This document shows, piece after piece, positions 1 to 10,197 of a DNA stretch of 64,000 nucleotides. The notes beneath the pieces are model-generated. The model searched no databases. It saw only the letters and a program-made list of their open reading frames with translations, and was not told where the DNA came from. Each line of letters begins with the position of its first letter. Within the stretch, counting starts at the first letter, position 1. A program made the translations under genes and the position numbers. Origin of the DNA: Amphibalanus amphitrite (lineage: Eukaryota > Arthropoda > Thecostraca > Balanomorpha > Balanidae); assembly GCF_019059575.1 (NCBI RefSeq), contig NW_024882041.1, positions 124,001 to 188,000 on the forward strand. The letters are read 5' to 3'.

Positions 1-1020
1 GCAAGGTGGTGTTTGTACTTATTGGCAGAACCAGTTGAGCAGGACTAAAACTATCCTAGTTTCTCTCCAATTTACTCAGATCCGTCTCAACACATTGAAC
101 ATATTGAAAGCGTCCATCCATGAAGATGTCTGCATGTATACTCATTTCCGAGAAGGCACGCTCGTCGCTCATCCACTGCCGAGCAGGCACGTGCGTGCCC
201 ATCGCCGGCGCGCGTCCATGGCTGGGGCGCACGCGCGCGTCCATGGCTGGGGCGCACGCGCGCGGCCATGGCCGGCATGCACGCGCGCGCGCCCATCGTC
301 GGCACGCAAGCGCGCGCGCGTCCATAGCCGGCGCGCGCGCCGCGTCCTTACCCGGCGAGAACGCCGCGTCCGTACCCGGCGCGCACCCGCGCGCGTCCAC
401 AGCCGGCACTGACAGACCCTGACCGACGGGCGTGCTGCCGTCGGCGGTCCTGACAGATGGGCGGCGGGCCCGGCTCCCGCAGCTCCGGCAGCGGGCGGCA
501 GCCATGGTCGGCATACACGCGCGCGCGCCCATCGTCGGTACGCAAGCGCGCGCGCGCCCATCGTCGGCACGCAAGCGCGCGCGCGTCCATAGCCGGCGCG
601 CACCCGTACCTGGCGCGCACCCGCGCGCGTCCGTACCCGGCCCGCACCCGCGCGCGTCCACTGCCGGCACTGACAGACCCTGACAGACGGGCGTGCTGCC
701 GTCGGCGGTCCTGACAGATGGGCGGCGGGCCCGGCTCCCGCAGCTCCGGCAGCGGGCGGCAGCTCCGGTGACTGCTCCGGCAGCTCCGGCAGCGAGCGGC
801 GTCTCCGGCAGCGCTCAGCAGCGGCGCCAAGCAGCAGCAGCGGCTGAGCCAACAGGCGGCCGCGGAGGCACGCCCCCCGGCCCCCCCCCCCTTTGCACAT
901 TGTTCGTCCATGGAGATGTCTGCAAGCACGACCATTGTTGAGAAGGCACGTGCATCCATGGCTGAGCACTGAGCACTGAGCAGGCACGTGCAACCCCTTT
1001 GCACATTGTTCATCCATACA
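1..1020. repeat. GC-rich degenerate minisatellite block
   Basis: The stretch is built from short GC-rich units (alternating CG runs joined by CCATGGC, CCATCGTCGG and CCATAGCCGG). A higher-order unit of about 261 bp is visible: a roughly 100-bp block at 403-503 recurs at 664-763 with one or two changes. The edges are related to each other: a motif with GAGATGTCTGCA, GAGAAGGCACG and GAGCAGGCACGTGC occurs near 117-192 and 905-991. Long open frames on both strands here come from the repeats and low stop-codon density; they have no recognisable domain. Confidence 0.75.
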
Positions 1021-2270
1021 TATCAATATAATTTACCTTATTGATTAGTGTGAGTCTTGCAAAATCTTAAACTCAGAAATACTCCACAAGGCAGGCTGCC
1101 TGGGTGAGTTGCTAATATGAACATAATGAACATTATACATTAGTGCAGTACCTATAAGTATCCATGCTGTGTGAAGGACTTGGCCCTCACGTTCATTCGT
1201 TTGGTGATTGCACATGGTGGCATGTGTACCAATTGTTATGGTTCTCCCTAACCCTTCTTACAACTTTGACTAGCAAGAAGAAGCTGGCAAAATGCAAGGA
1301 GCTTACAAAGCATGCTTATATGTAGATAACTGAGGATGATTCTCTCAATTGAAGCATGATCCACACTCATCAGCTTCTTCTGTTCTGTTCCACAAACTAA
1401 AACTGAAATGACTCAATTTTCCTAAAAATATATTCATTTATCACTCATAAACAACAAAAATATACATTAAGTAGGTACCAGGGCAATAAAAAACATACAA
1501 GTTACATATTTTTTCATGTAGGTACAGTCCTTTCACAGCAACGATATGTAGAAACGCACCAAGACGTTCACGGAGAGCCCACCCATAACAAACTATAGTT
1601 GAAGCCGGGGCTCTGCTGCAGCAGCAGGGGTGACGTACAGGGCACAGAGGTCATGTCACATCATGTTGTACAACCTGTTGTTCGAAAAAAACAGATCAAC
1701 ATTGATTTTGAAAAACTGTAGCGCTTTCTTCAGTCACTTAGGTAAGCTTTCTCGCAAGACGTTACATTAGATTCACCACTCTTGACAAAATAATCAGATT
1801 GAAACTTAGCTCTTGTGCCTGATGCACTTACATTTCAATTTATTGAAATAAAACACTCAAATTTACCCTTGAAAATTGTTGACATTTAAATGATATTAAC
1901 ATCAAGATTTTGATGATCAGCAAACAAGCTATTCAAATCACACCCATATAATAACTTTGGCAATGTTGATAACTCTTGCTGTCTTATTGAAAAGCAAATC
2001 TTCAATTTGTTCATATCCAAATCCAATGCCAAGCACTGAAATCTTGTTGCAAGGCCCTAAAAACAACAGACAAAAACAAAACAGTCCTGTGGAAATCGCC
2101 AGTGCGGTGCGGCGGCCTTGGCGAAATTCAGGGGGGCGACACGGCTATTCGCGCAATGTATTAATTTATGGGCCGCGCGGGGCCTCGCGATGACGCGGGT
2201 GGAGGCAACTGCTCAGCGCGCTAGGATACTTCTGGCGGGTCGGGGCGCTGAACGGTGTGCAATGAATGGG
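1021..2270. other. AT-rich intergenic stretch
   Basis: Nothing recognisable was found: no convincing coding frame, RNA gene or inverted-repeat element. The base composition changes abruptly from the GC-rich block before it. Confidence 0.5.
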
Positions 2271-2272
2271 TT

Positions 2273-2537
2273 ATGGTCGGGCCGACAGAGATGAGGTATT
2301 GAATTTGAATTGACATCAGCAATCGGGTGGGGAAGGAGAACGTTCCTAATCGAGCTTGGGTTGGGGAAAGCCGAAAATATCGCGATCGGCTCATAGCTCA
2401 GACAGGGGCGGGTGCCGTACCATGTGTTGTATACATATTTAGGCGGGCAGACAGAGATGAGTTATTGGATTTAAATTCACCTTACCATCGGTTTCTGGTG
2501 GGGTTTGAAAATGGTTTTAGTCAAGCTCGGAGTGGGG
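2273..2537. repeat. Diverged direct duplication
   Basis: Two copies of a roughly 95-bp segment, each with GACAGAGATGAG near its start and a GAGCTTGGG or AAGCTCGGAG stretch near its end, lie at about 2273-2365 and 2441-2537. They are clearly related but much diverged. Origin unknown. Confidence 0.45.
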
Positions 2538-2543
2538 CAACCC

Positions 2544-2778
2544 ACTGGCGGATCCAGGGGAAGGCATTTGGGGCAAATGTCTTCCCCCACATTGGCAGCG
2601 CCCGAAATCGCTTTTCGAGAATCAAAGAAAACTTCACAACTTTTCTGAGGAAATGTTGGTTAATCACACTGCACAGCAGTGCGCAAGGAATCGAAATCAG
2701 TTTTTTTTAATTAATTCCGAGAAACCTTTTTGGGGTAAGCCCCCGCAGTGTCCAAGACCGCTTCCTGGATCCGCCAGT
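2544..2778. mobile_element. Small TIR element (MITE)
   Basis: Terminal inverted repeats ACTGGCGGATCCAGG lie at 2544-2558 and, reverse complemented, at 2764-2778, enclosing 205 bp. The inside has C-run and G-run segments next to the ends and no coding capacity of its own. I see no clear target-site duplication, so the superfamily is left open. An open frame running across the left end (2327-2710) is accidental. Confidence 0.65.
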
Positions 2779-2780
2779 TG

Positions 2781-4173
2781 TGAATAAGTCACGGTCGATA
2801 CCGAGCTTCGGTGGGACCAGGCGCTGTATACGTTGTTCTTTCAATGAAGAGGTGGACAGACACCTAGCCCCACATCCTACTGCTATGCCCGTGCTTCTGT
2901 GGGTGAAGCACTAAAGCATCACGGAATCCCACAGGACCTGCGAGTCGACGAGGTGGGCCGCTTTGGCCGCCAGGTACTGCAGCTCCCTGGAGTTGCCTAG
3001 GACCGATGGCAAAACAACAGCTCCGGCGGTGCCCCTATGGGCCGTAGTAATTAGCGAATTCCTGTAATGTAGAGATCATATCCTCAATAATCTCCATTAC
3101 CATTTTATATTCCTAAACAGTATGACAGAACAATTATGCTTGCCTACGTTCAGGCATTACCTATGATGGTCATACGTCCAGTACAACATGTGTTGTCTGT
3201 CAAACAACAATCGACGACGGGATCTCTTCTCATTATCTCTTAAGCCATCGGTTGTCAATTCACCCACCCCGTTTCCCTAAAAATAGACGGTCAGATTCGG
3301 CCTGGGTCCTTACGACCCCTCTAGATTCGCCAGAGACGGGATCGGATCGCCGTTATTGCACCCGTCTTAGTGTCTTTAATACTATGACAGCTTCGACCAC
3401 GGACTTCGGACGGGGTGATCGTTCCACGAATGTACGAACCATCCAGGCCTAGAGTGCATCGAGGTTTAAAAGAATGCAGTCTGTAGATCAATAAACATAA
3501 CAATGGTGGTATACAACCACATTAAAATATCTCCCCGGCTCCCGCAACGTTCCAACGCCCCTCCATTATGCATTCGCCTTGTGTGTCCGCCGAGCCGGCT
3601 TGCCTCCAATGACGTCATCGGCCGGCCGGCGGCGTTCAAGGTCAAACGGCTGGTGTCCTTAACTGGAGTTCTATAGCCTTGGCGAAATTTCCCAAGGCTG
3701 CTCGTTGTTTACATTTTAGCGATGGGCCAACTTGGCCGCCCAAGTACTTGTTTTGCGTGAGTAAGTACAATTTTGTCAATTTTGAAACGGCTATATCTCG
3801 CAAATTTTGGTACCGATTTACATTTTATGCATATCTTTAGAATCGGCAGAGTCTGGGGAGTTCATTGATTGGAAATTTATGCCGATTCCTTTCAATTTTT
3901 AAACCCTGATAATCCCTTTAATGACGATAATCCCGCCGCCACAAATCTAACGAAACACATTGACCTTTGATAGGTATTGATATTGATTGATATTCTGAAA
4001 AGAAATTTCAATAGTGATTTATAGTGAACGTGTTCTTACGCAGCTGTGACATAAGCTGCGCATACGAAAAACACCCGCTAGACCAATTGGTGGCGAATAA
4101 ACCTGTTGATGAAGAAATACTTGTCTCCCATTGGTCTGTGAACACAATCTGCAGGAAACGCAGCTAAAACTAC
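2781..4173. other. Intergenic stretch
   Basis: No gene is supported. One palindromic TGACGTCA (CRE-type octamer) lies at 3610-3617 beside a GGCCGGCCGGCGG stretch; without a transcript this is only a sequence match. A short coding-like frame ending at a TAG at 2998-3000 is too small to call. Confidence 0.4.
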
Positions 4174-4182
4174 AGTAAAATT

Positions 4183-5357
4183 ACGGTCGTCAAGTTAGAT
4201 GTAAGTGAATCCTAATCTATAATCTAAGATTCGGAATCAGGTGGGCCCCTACGATTTGGACCAAACTTGGTCAGTGGATAGTACGTAACGTCCTGATTAC
4301 GATGCACCCAAAATCTAAGCTCGGCCCGTCATATTTACGAAGTTACGGATGTTTGAATTTCAAGGTCATTCGGGAGAGCCCCTACGATTTCCGTCAAAAT
4401 TTGTGTACGGACACTCTAGATGCTCCTCATTACGAATATCACAAAATTTAAGCTCGGCCCACCATATTTACGAAGTTACGGAGGTTTGAATTTCAAGGTC
4501 ATTTGGGTGAGCCCCTGCGATTTCCGTCAAAATTGGTATACGGACATATTACATCCTCCTCATTACAAATATCATAAAAGTTAAGCTCGGCCCGCCATAT
4601 TTTTCAAGTTACGGAGTCACAAAGTTACGGAATTTCAAGGTCATTCGGAGAGCCCCTCCGATTTTCGTCAAAATTTGTATGCGGACACATTACATGCTCC
4701 TCATTACGAATATCGTAAAAGCTAAGCTCGGCCCGCACTATTTCAAAAGTTACAGATGTTTGAATTTCAGTGAGTTTCAAACGTCAGTAACTTTTGAAAT
4801 AGTGCGGGCCGAGATTAGCTTTTACGATATTCGTAATGAGGAGCATGTAATGTGTCCGCATACAAATTTTGACGAAAATCGGAGGGGCTCTCCGAATGAC
4901 CTTGAAATTCCGTAACTTTGTGACTCCGTAACTTGAAAAATATGGCGGGCCGAGCTTAATTTTTATGATATTTGTAATGAGGATGATGTAATATGTCCGT
5001 ATACCAATTTTGACGGAATTCGCAGGGGCTCACCCAAATGACCTTGAAATTCAAACCCCCGTAACTTCGTAAATATGGCGGGCCGAGCTTAAATTTTGTG
5101 ATATTCGTAATGAGGAGCATCTAGAGTGTCCGTACACAAATTTTGACGGAAATCGCAGGGGCTCTCCCGAATGACCTTGAAATTCAAACATCCGTAACTT
5201 CGTAAATATAGCGGGCCGAGCTTAGATTTTGGGTGCATCGTAATCAGGACGTTACGTACTATCCACTGACCAAGTTTGGTCCAAATCGTAGGGGCTCACC
5301 TGATTCCGAATCTTAGATTATAGATTAGGATTCACTTACATCTAACTTGACGACCGT
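4183..5357. mobile_element. Fold-back (long-TIR) transposon, 9-bp TSD
   Basis: The element is a nearly perfect palindrome centred at about 4770 with arms of about 585 bp. It is flanked by the 9-bp direct repeat AGTAAAATT at 4174-4182 and 5358-5366. Each arm starts ACGGTCGTCAAGTTAGATG and contains about four diverged tandem units of roughly 120 bp, each with AGCTCGGCCCG and a GGTTTGAATTTCAAGGTCATT-like segment. It encodes nothing. Near-complete TIR structure plus a 9-bp duplication fits FoldBack or Mutator-like non-autonomous elements; the transposase source is unknown. The few differences between arms suggest a recent insertion or arm-to-arm conversion. Confidence 0.85.
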
Positions 5358-5375
5358 AGTAAAATTTTGCAGCAA

Positions 5376-6600
5376 AATCTGCAGAAAGTAAGAAAAATGC
5401 AATTTAAACATATTTAGCCAATGAGTCTGACGGATCTGTTGATATATTCCGATAGATATTGAGCACGATCAGTCATTTTGAAAGAATTACGGTCCGACTC
5501 TCTTTATTTTTAAAGCAATGACGCATAAAAGAATTAGTGAAAAATTGACAAAAATATTTTCTTGGAAGAAAAAGTGGGACTAGCGTTCAATTAAAAATCA
5601 AAATTAATACACGGATCGAGACCTCGCTTTCAAAAGTATTTATCAGTGCATTTTCGCATCGAATCTCTCTAAATCATGAACAAACTTGGGCAAAAACAGC
5701 AAGATTGCCTGTTTTGTCAATTCACACATTTTCATATTTGGGGGCAATTTTAAAGTTGATGGCCAATGTTTTCAAAGTTAACATTTCCACAGGAAAAAAT
5801 ACAGCTATTTTTCTCCCAAATTCATCCATTTGTAGAGTCCGACTCTCTCTTGTTTTCTCGCAGTTTTCGTTGTACTCTGAGAGAAACGATCATGTGTATC
5901 ATAAGCGTTTGGTTCACTTCAAGATGACAGAATTTGCACTTGCATTTTCTGCCGTGTGGAAGACCAGAGGGAGTCAGCTAATTTATGACAGAATATGTTT
6001 AAAAAATGATTGGTGAATATTATTTTTTGTCAGTGTCTGACCAATATTTATAATTTAAATCACGCTCTTCAGCTGTCAAGTGAGTTCCAAATAGCTTAAA
6101 TTGTCAGCTGTTTATCGTCCTAGGTCAGCTCAAGGTCACAGACGTCAGCTGAAGAAAGTGGTGACCATTGACCCTGTGTTGAGCGGACAAACCGGTATTC
6201 TATGTACCGTGATCGCAACTCGCAAGGGGGATCCGCCGATCCGATTTTGATTTGCTCGTTGTGCCTATTTGCATGATTCCGATCACAAATTCTGCAAATT
6301 CAAGGCAAGTCTTCTAGGATTTCAATTGATTTTATGCATCGCAATTTTGATTTTGCCATATCAATATCAACCATCATTCTGATTGTGAGACAACCCGATG
6401 CGATGTCTATGGTCTTGTTTTCTTTTCTTTTCTTTTTTTGCTCTTGAGTCTTGACTTTTGTTTTTGTATTCGTTTGATAGGTACTACCGTCATTCTTGTA
6501 TCTTGTATTTTGTATTTTCATAAATCACCAACAGGCTTACGCCCAATGACAGGTGAAGTCACACGCACACGCATACATCAACATGCATAAATCCCCCCCC
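5376..6600. other. AT-rich intergenic stretch
   Basis: No gene or mobile element is recognised. A poly-C run begins at about 6591, just before the outer inverted-repeat remnant. Confidence 0.45.
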
Positions 6601-6830
6601 CCCCCCGCCAAATTTATTCGGGGTGACTTAGATCGTCGGGGTGACTATGATAATGCCCCGGGTGACTATGATAGCCCACAGGAAAACCACAGAACCACAG
6701 GAAAAGGGGGCAAAGGATCTCTGCTCTTGCAGGGATGGTAGTACAGGCACAGCACCTCAAGCCATCAGGGTCTGGGACACAAGAAAAGGACAAAGCAAGG
6801 GACAAAACCAAAGAAGCGAAGCTTCGCTGA

Positions 6831-6937
6831 GCAAGACAAAGAAAAGAGTCAGCAGAGGAGCCAGACTCAGGGGAGGAGGAAAAGTGTAGTATCTTTGAGA
6901 GGTGGAACCCCCCTGGAGCCACAGGGGACAAGAACAT
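6831..6937 (+). pseudogene. PHD-finger reading frame, 5' part (split by Gypsy)
   Basis: After an in-frame TGA at 6828-6830 this frame is open and acidic, then runs through KCSIFERWNPP into the target site AACAT. It continues in the same frame after the retrotransposon (14628). Only the C-terminal end of a larger protein seems present, because no start or upstream domain is found. The parent could be a transposase, since some pogo/Tigger-type proteins end in a PHD finger, or a host chromatin protein. Confidence 0.5.
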
Positions 6938-7089
6938 TGTAGTGTCGTCGGTATCGGTAACCCTGGCGTCACCGGTAGCGTTTTCGTTCAAGGTTAAGGT
7001 TTCCTGCATTAGGCAGTATTAGGCCACCGTGCCATGCCGTAGCATGCTGTGACGTCACTGGGTAAGAGAACGTACCACGCTATCAGTAT

Positions 7090-7660
7090 CGACTGAGACT
7101 CGGATAGACTCAGAACGACTCAGGCAGACTCAAACTGACTCAAGCAGATCGACTCAGATCGACTCAGAATGACCCAAACTGACTCAGACCGACTCAACCG
7201 ACTCAAATCGATTCCGATCGACTCAGACTGACTCAGAACGACTCAACTGACTCAAATAGATTCCTATCGATTCCGATCGACTCAGACAGACTCAGAACGA
7301 CTCAGGCAGACTCAAACCGACTCAGGCAGACTCAAACTGACTAGACCGACTCAGAACGACTCAAACTGACTCAGACCGACTCAAACCGACTCAACCGACT
7401 CAAATCGATTCCGATCGACTCAGACCGACTCAGAACGACTCAGGCGGACTCAAACCGACTCAAATCGATTCCGAGCGACTGAGGCAGACTCAGAATGACT
7501 CAGCCAGACTCAGACAGACTCAGAACGACTCAGGCAGACTCAAACCGACTCAGGCAGACTCAAACTGACTCGACCGACTCAGAACGACTCAAACTGACTC
7601 AGACCGACTCAAACTGACTCAGACCGACTCAACCGACTCAAATCGATTCCGATCGACTCA
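7090..7660. repeat. GACTC array, left
   Basis: Degenerate tandem array whose unit is about 10-15 bp, variants of GACTCAGAAC, GACTCAGGCA and GACTCAAATCGATTCC. It forms the inner part of the left arm. Confidence 0.85.
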
Positions 7661-7967
7661 GACCCAGTAAACATGACGACGTCGGCCCGACGTCGGCCAA
7701 ACGTCGGTCCAACCTCGGCCCGACATCGGCTGGACGTCGGATATGCCCGCATGTTCCGACGTCCAGCCGAAGTCCAGCCGACGTCGAGCCGACGTCGGGC
7801 CGAGATCGTTTGCCGAGGTTGACGAGATCGTTCGTCGTTGGACCGACGGGGCCGACGTCGGCATGTTTATTGGGACAACGCGCCAAAAGTATCAACCGGC
7901 GGCGGGATTCGAGCCCCCCAGTCGCCGACGTCGGCATGTTTACTGGGACAACACGCCAAAAGCATCA

Positions 7968-8039
7968 GCCGGCGATGGGGTTCGAACCCCGTGTCATTCG
8001 AACGCGAGGTTAGTGCGCTAACCACTACACCACGCAGCC
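7968..8039 (-). repeat. tRNA-like sequence (SINE head or tRNA pseudogene)
   Basis: Read on the minus strand, the segment starts GGCTGCG, has an A-box-like TGGTGTAGTGGTTAGCGC and a perfect B box GGTTCGAACCCC (7979-7990 region). The T arm and acceptor stem pair only partly (about 5 of 7 acceptor pairs) and no clean anticodon arm forms, so this is a degenerate tRNA-derived sequence with RNA polymerase III promoter boxes rather than a working tRNA. Part of it, with a mutated B box, is duplicated at 7857-7925. Confidence 0.6.
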
Positions 8040-8150
8040 AGCTAACGAATTTGGTTTGTTTTGTTGTTTATGCCCTTTCGGTCTGACAAGACCATTTCAG
8101 AGCCGGAAGGATCAAAGGATGGAGACATTGGTCTTCTTGGCGAGCACCCT

Positions 8151-8340
8151 GGGTCCAGTTCATATAGAGTCCCTGGTCCCATTGCTGTTACGTGACACTT
8201 ATTGGAAAGGGCGACCCCACAATGGATTCATATAGCCACTCTTACACACCTGCACCAACGTTTCCCTAAGTGTCCCTTTGATAAGTGGCACTTTGGCAAA
8301 GTGACACTTGCCGACTGGCCTTTCTATATGAACTGGGCCC
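8151..8340. mobile_element. 190-bp inverted-repeat segment
   Basis: GGGTCCAGTTCATATAGA (8151-8168) recurs inverted at 8323-8340 with one mismatch. Inside is another imperfect stem around TGGCACTTTGGCAAAGTG. This looks like a MITE. I see no convincing target-site duplication. Confidence 0.5.
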
Positions 8341-8849
8341 GGCCCTGGTGAGTTGCCGGGGCTGAGCCTGACCAAAGGATAGGCCGAGCAGCCCCCAAGC
8401 ACTCACCGCTCCCGGCTACGGGCGAGCTCGGCTTACGGGCAATCCCAAATGGGATAAAGTTTCCCGTCCAGTCCGGATCAGGGGGTTGCGGCGTGGAGGA
8501 AGATTTGAGTTTCCTGAGGATATTTTGAATACAGAAGCTCTTTATGAAGCATGAAACATGTATTTTATATTATTTTAACGGTCAAAACAGCGGCCGATGT
8601 CGGTCCGACGTCGCCCCGACGTCGGCCCGACGTCGGCTGGACCTCAGCAATTGATCTCGGTCCGACGTCGGCCCGACGTCGGCTGGGCCTCGGCTGGACG
8701 TCGGAACATGCGGGCATATCCGACATCCAGCCGACGGCGTGCCGAGGTTGGACCGACGTCGGGCCGACGTCGGCATGCCGATGCCGAGTTGCCGACGTCA
8801 CCCCGACGTCGGCCGACGTCGGGCCGACGTCGGCATGTTTACTGGGGAC

Positions 8850-9850
8850 CGACTCAGAACGACTCAGGCGGACTCAAACCGACTCAAATCGATTCCGAGC
8901 GACTCAGGCAGACCCAGATTGACTCAGGCAGACTCAGACAGACTCAGAACGACTCAGGCAGACTCAAACCGACTAAAATCGATTCCGAGCGACTCAGACA
9001 GACTCAAAACGACTCAGGCAGACTCAAACCGACTAAAATCGATTCCGAGCGACTCAGACAGACTCAGAACGACTCAGGCAGACTCAAACCGACTCAGGCA
9101 GACTCGGGCCGATTCAGATAGACTCAGGCAGACTCAACAAACCGACTCAGGCAGACTCAGACTGATTCAGATAGATTCCGAGCGACTCAGAAAGACTCAG
9201 AACGACTCAGACGGACTCAGGCGGATTCAAACCGACTCAACCGACTCAAATCGAGTCTGTTTGAGTCTACCTGAGTCGGTTTGAGTTTGCCTGAGTCGTT
9301 CTGAGTCTGTCTGCGTCGATCGGAATCGATTTGAGACGGTTGAGTCGGTCTGAGTCAGTTTGAGTCGTTCTGAGTCGGTCTGAGTCGATCGGAATCGATT
9401 TGAGTCGGTTGAGTCGGTCTGAGTCAGTTTGAGTCGGTCTGAGTCAGTTTGAGTCGTTTTGAGTCGGTCGAGTCAGTTTGAGTCTGCCTGAGTCGTTCTG
9501 AGTCTGTCTGAGTCGATCGGAATCGATTTGAGTCGGTTGAGTCGGTCTGAGTCAGTTTGAGTCGTTCTGAGTCGGTCTGAGTCGATCGGAATCTATTTGA
9601 GTCGGTTGAGTCGTTCTGAGTCGGTCTGAGTCGATTGGAATCGATTTGAGTTGGTTGAGTCGGTCTGAGTCAGTTTGGGTCGTTCTGAGTCGGTCTGAGT
9701 CGATCGGAATCGATTTGAGTTGGTTGAGTCGGTCTGAGTCAGTTTGGGTCGTTCTGAGTCGGTCTGAGTCGATCGGAATCTATTTGAGTCAGTTGAGTCG
9801 GTCTGAGTCAGTTTGAGTCTGCCTGAGTCGTTCTGAGTCTATCTGAGTCT
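8850..9850. repeat. GACTC array, right, switching orientation at about 9248
   Basis: From 8850 to about 9248 the array reads GACTCAG in the same sense as the left array. From about 9249 to 9850 it reads CTGAGTC, the inverse. The first half is therefore the continuation of the left array, interrupted by the 7664-8846 core; the second half is the true right arm. Confidence 0.8.
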
Positions 9851-10004
9851 CAGTCGATACTGATAGCGTGGTACGTTCTCTTACCCAGTGACGTCACAGC
9901 ATGCTTCGGCTTGGCACGGTGGCCTAATACTGCCTAATACAGGAAACCTTAACCTTGAACGAAAACGCTACCGGTGACGCCAGGGTTACCGATACCGTGT
10001 CGTC

Positions 10005-10183
10005 TTCCGAATCTCCCGAATCAGCAGTCCGCTCGTCAAGTCCTCACCAAATCCTCACAGTGCCAGCCCGATCCAACAAGTGTGTATTTTACAAAACTGA
10101 AGCTCCGACAACATCTCGGCCAAGGTCAACTGAATTCATGGTCGTTAAATCACTGCCGTTTAGTTTACTGCCAAGTTACTACA
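10005..10183 (-). repeat. 3' LTR of the Gypsy element (main part)
   Basis: 179 bp, identical by eye to the matching part of the 5' LTR. The missing 12 bp lie at 6938-6949, because a 3.05-kb transposon sits between them. The 8-bp GTGTCGTC at 9997-10004 is the duplicated target of that insertion. Confidence 0.92.
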
Positions 10184-10197
10184 TTTTCCCCCCTCCA
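10184..10197 (-). promoter_or_regulatory. Polypurine tract
   Basis: Read on the minus strand, GGAGGGGGGAAAA lies directly next to the 3' LTR and just after the gag-pol stop. This is the position and composition expected for the plus-strand primer of reverse transcription. Confidence 0.8.

Larger units (their letters stand above)
7664..8846. mobile_element. Core with CCAGTAAACATG inverted ends
   Basis: CCAGTAAACATG (7664-7675) followed by GACGTCGG-rich DNA is mirrored at the right end by GACGTCGG units and CATGTTTACTGG (8834-8845). GAC flanks both sides (7661-7663 and 8847-8849), and removing the core restores a regular GACTC array. It is probably a further insertion. CATGTTTAYTGGG also occurs at 7863 and 7935, so smaller palindromic modules of the same family may be stacked here. 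The 3-bp flank is too short to be strong evidence. Confidence 0.55.
6950..9996. mobile_element. Long-TIR DNA transposon inserted in the Gypsy 3' LTR
   Basis: The element begins GGTATCGGTAACCCTGGCGT and ends with its inverse. It is flanked by the perfect 8-bp direct repeat GTGTCGTC (6942-6949 and 9997-10004), which exists once in the intact 5' LTR. The outer about 140 bp of each end is a well-matched inverted repeat. Further in, each arm is an array of GACTC-based units (7090-7660 left; inverted at 9249-9850 right). A separate core occupies 7664-8846. No transposase is encoded. An 8-bp duplication fits hAT, P or Mutator-like enzymes; the GGTATC terminus does not by itself decide. Confidence 0.88.

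Noticed and set aside
35..1026. Several long open frames on both strands
   Set aside because: They lie in a tandem GC-rich repeat with almost no stop codons, overlap each other in all frames and show no domain.
2327..2710. 127-residue frame on the plus strand
   Set aside because: It crosses the left end of the 2544-2778 MITE and has no recognisable domain.
2859..3000. Coding-like frame ending at TAG 2998-3000
   Set aside because: Codon flow looks plausible for about 47 codons, but it has no start, domain or splice evidence.
4679..4915. 78-residue frame
   Set aside because: It spans the centre of the palindromic fold-back element.
7968..8039. Functional tRNA gene
   Set aside because: A and B boxes are present, but acceptor and anticodon stems do not pair properly and it sits inside a transposon; kept only as tRNA-like.
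8551..9284. Frames with repeated DSERLRQTQ-like peptides
   Set aside because: Translations of the GACTC arrays inside a transposon; no start context or domain.
7090..9850. CRISPR array
   Set aside because: The repeats are short, degenerate and continuous without unique spacers, in a eukaryotic transposon.
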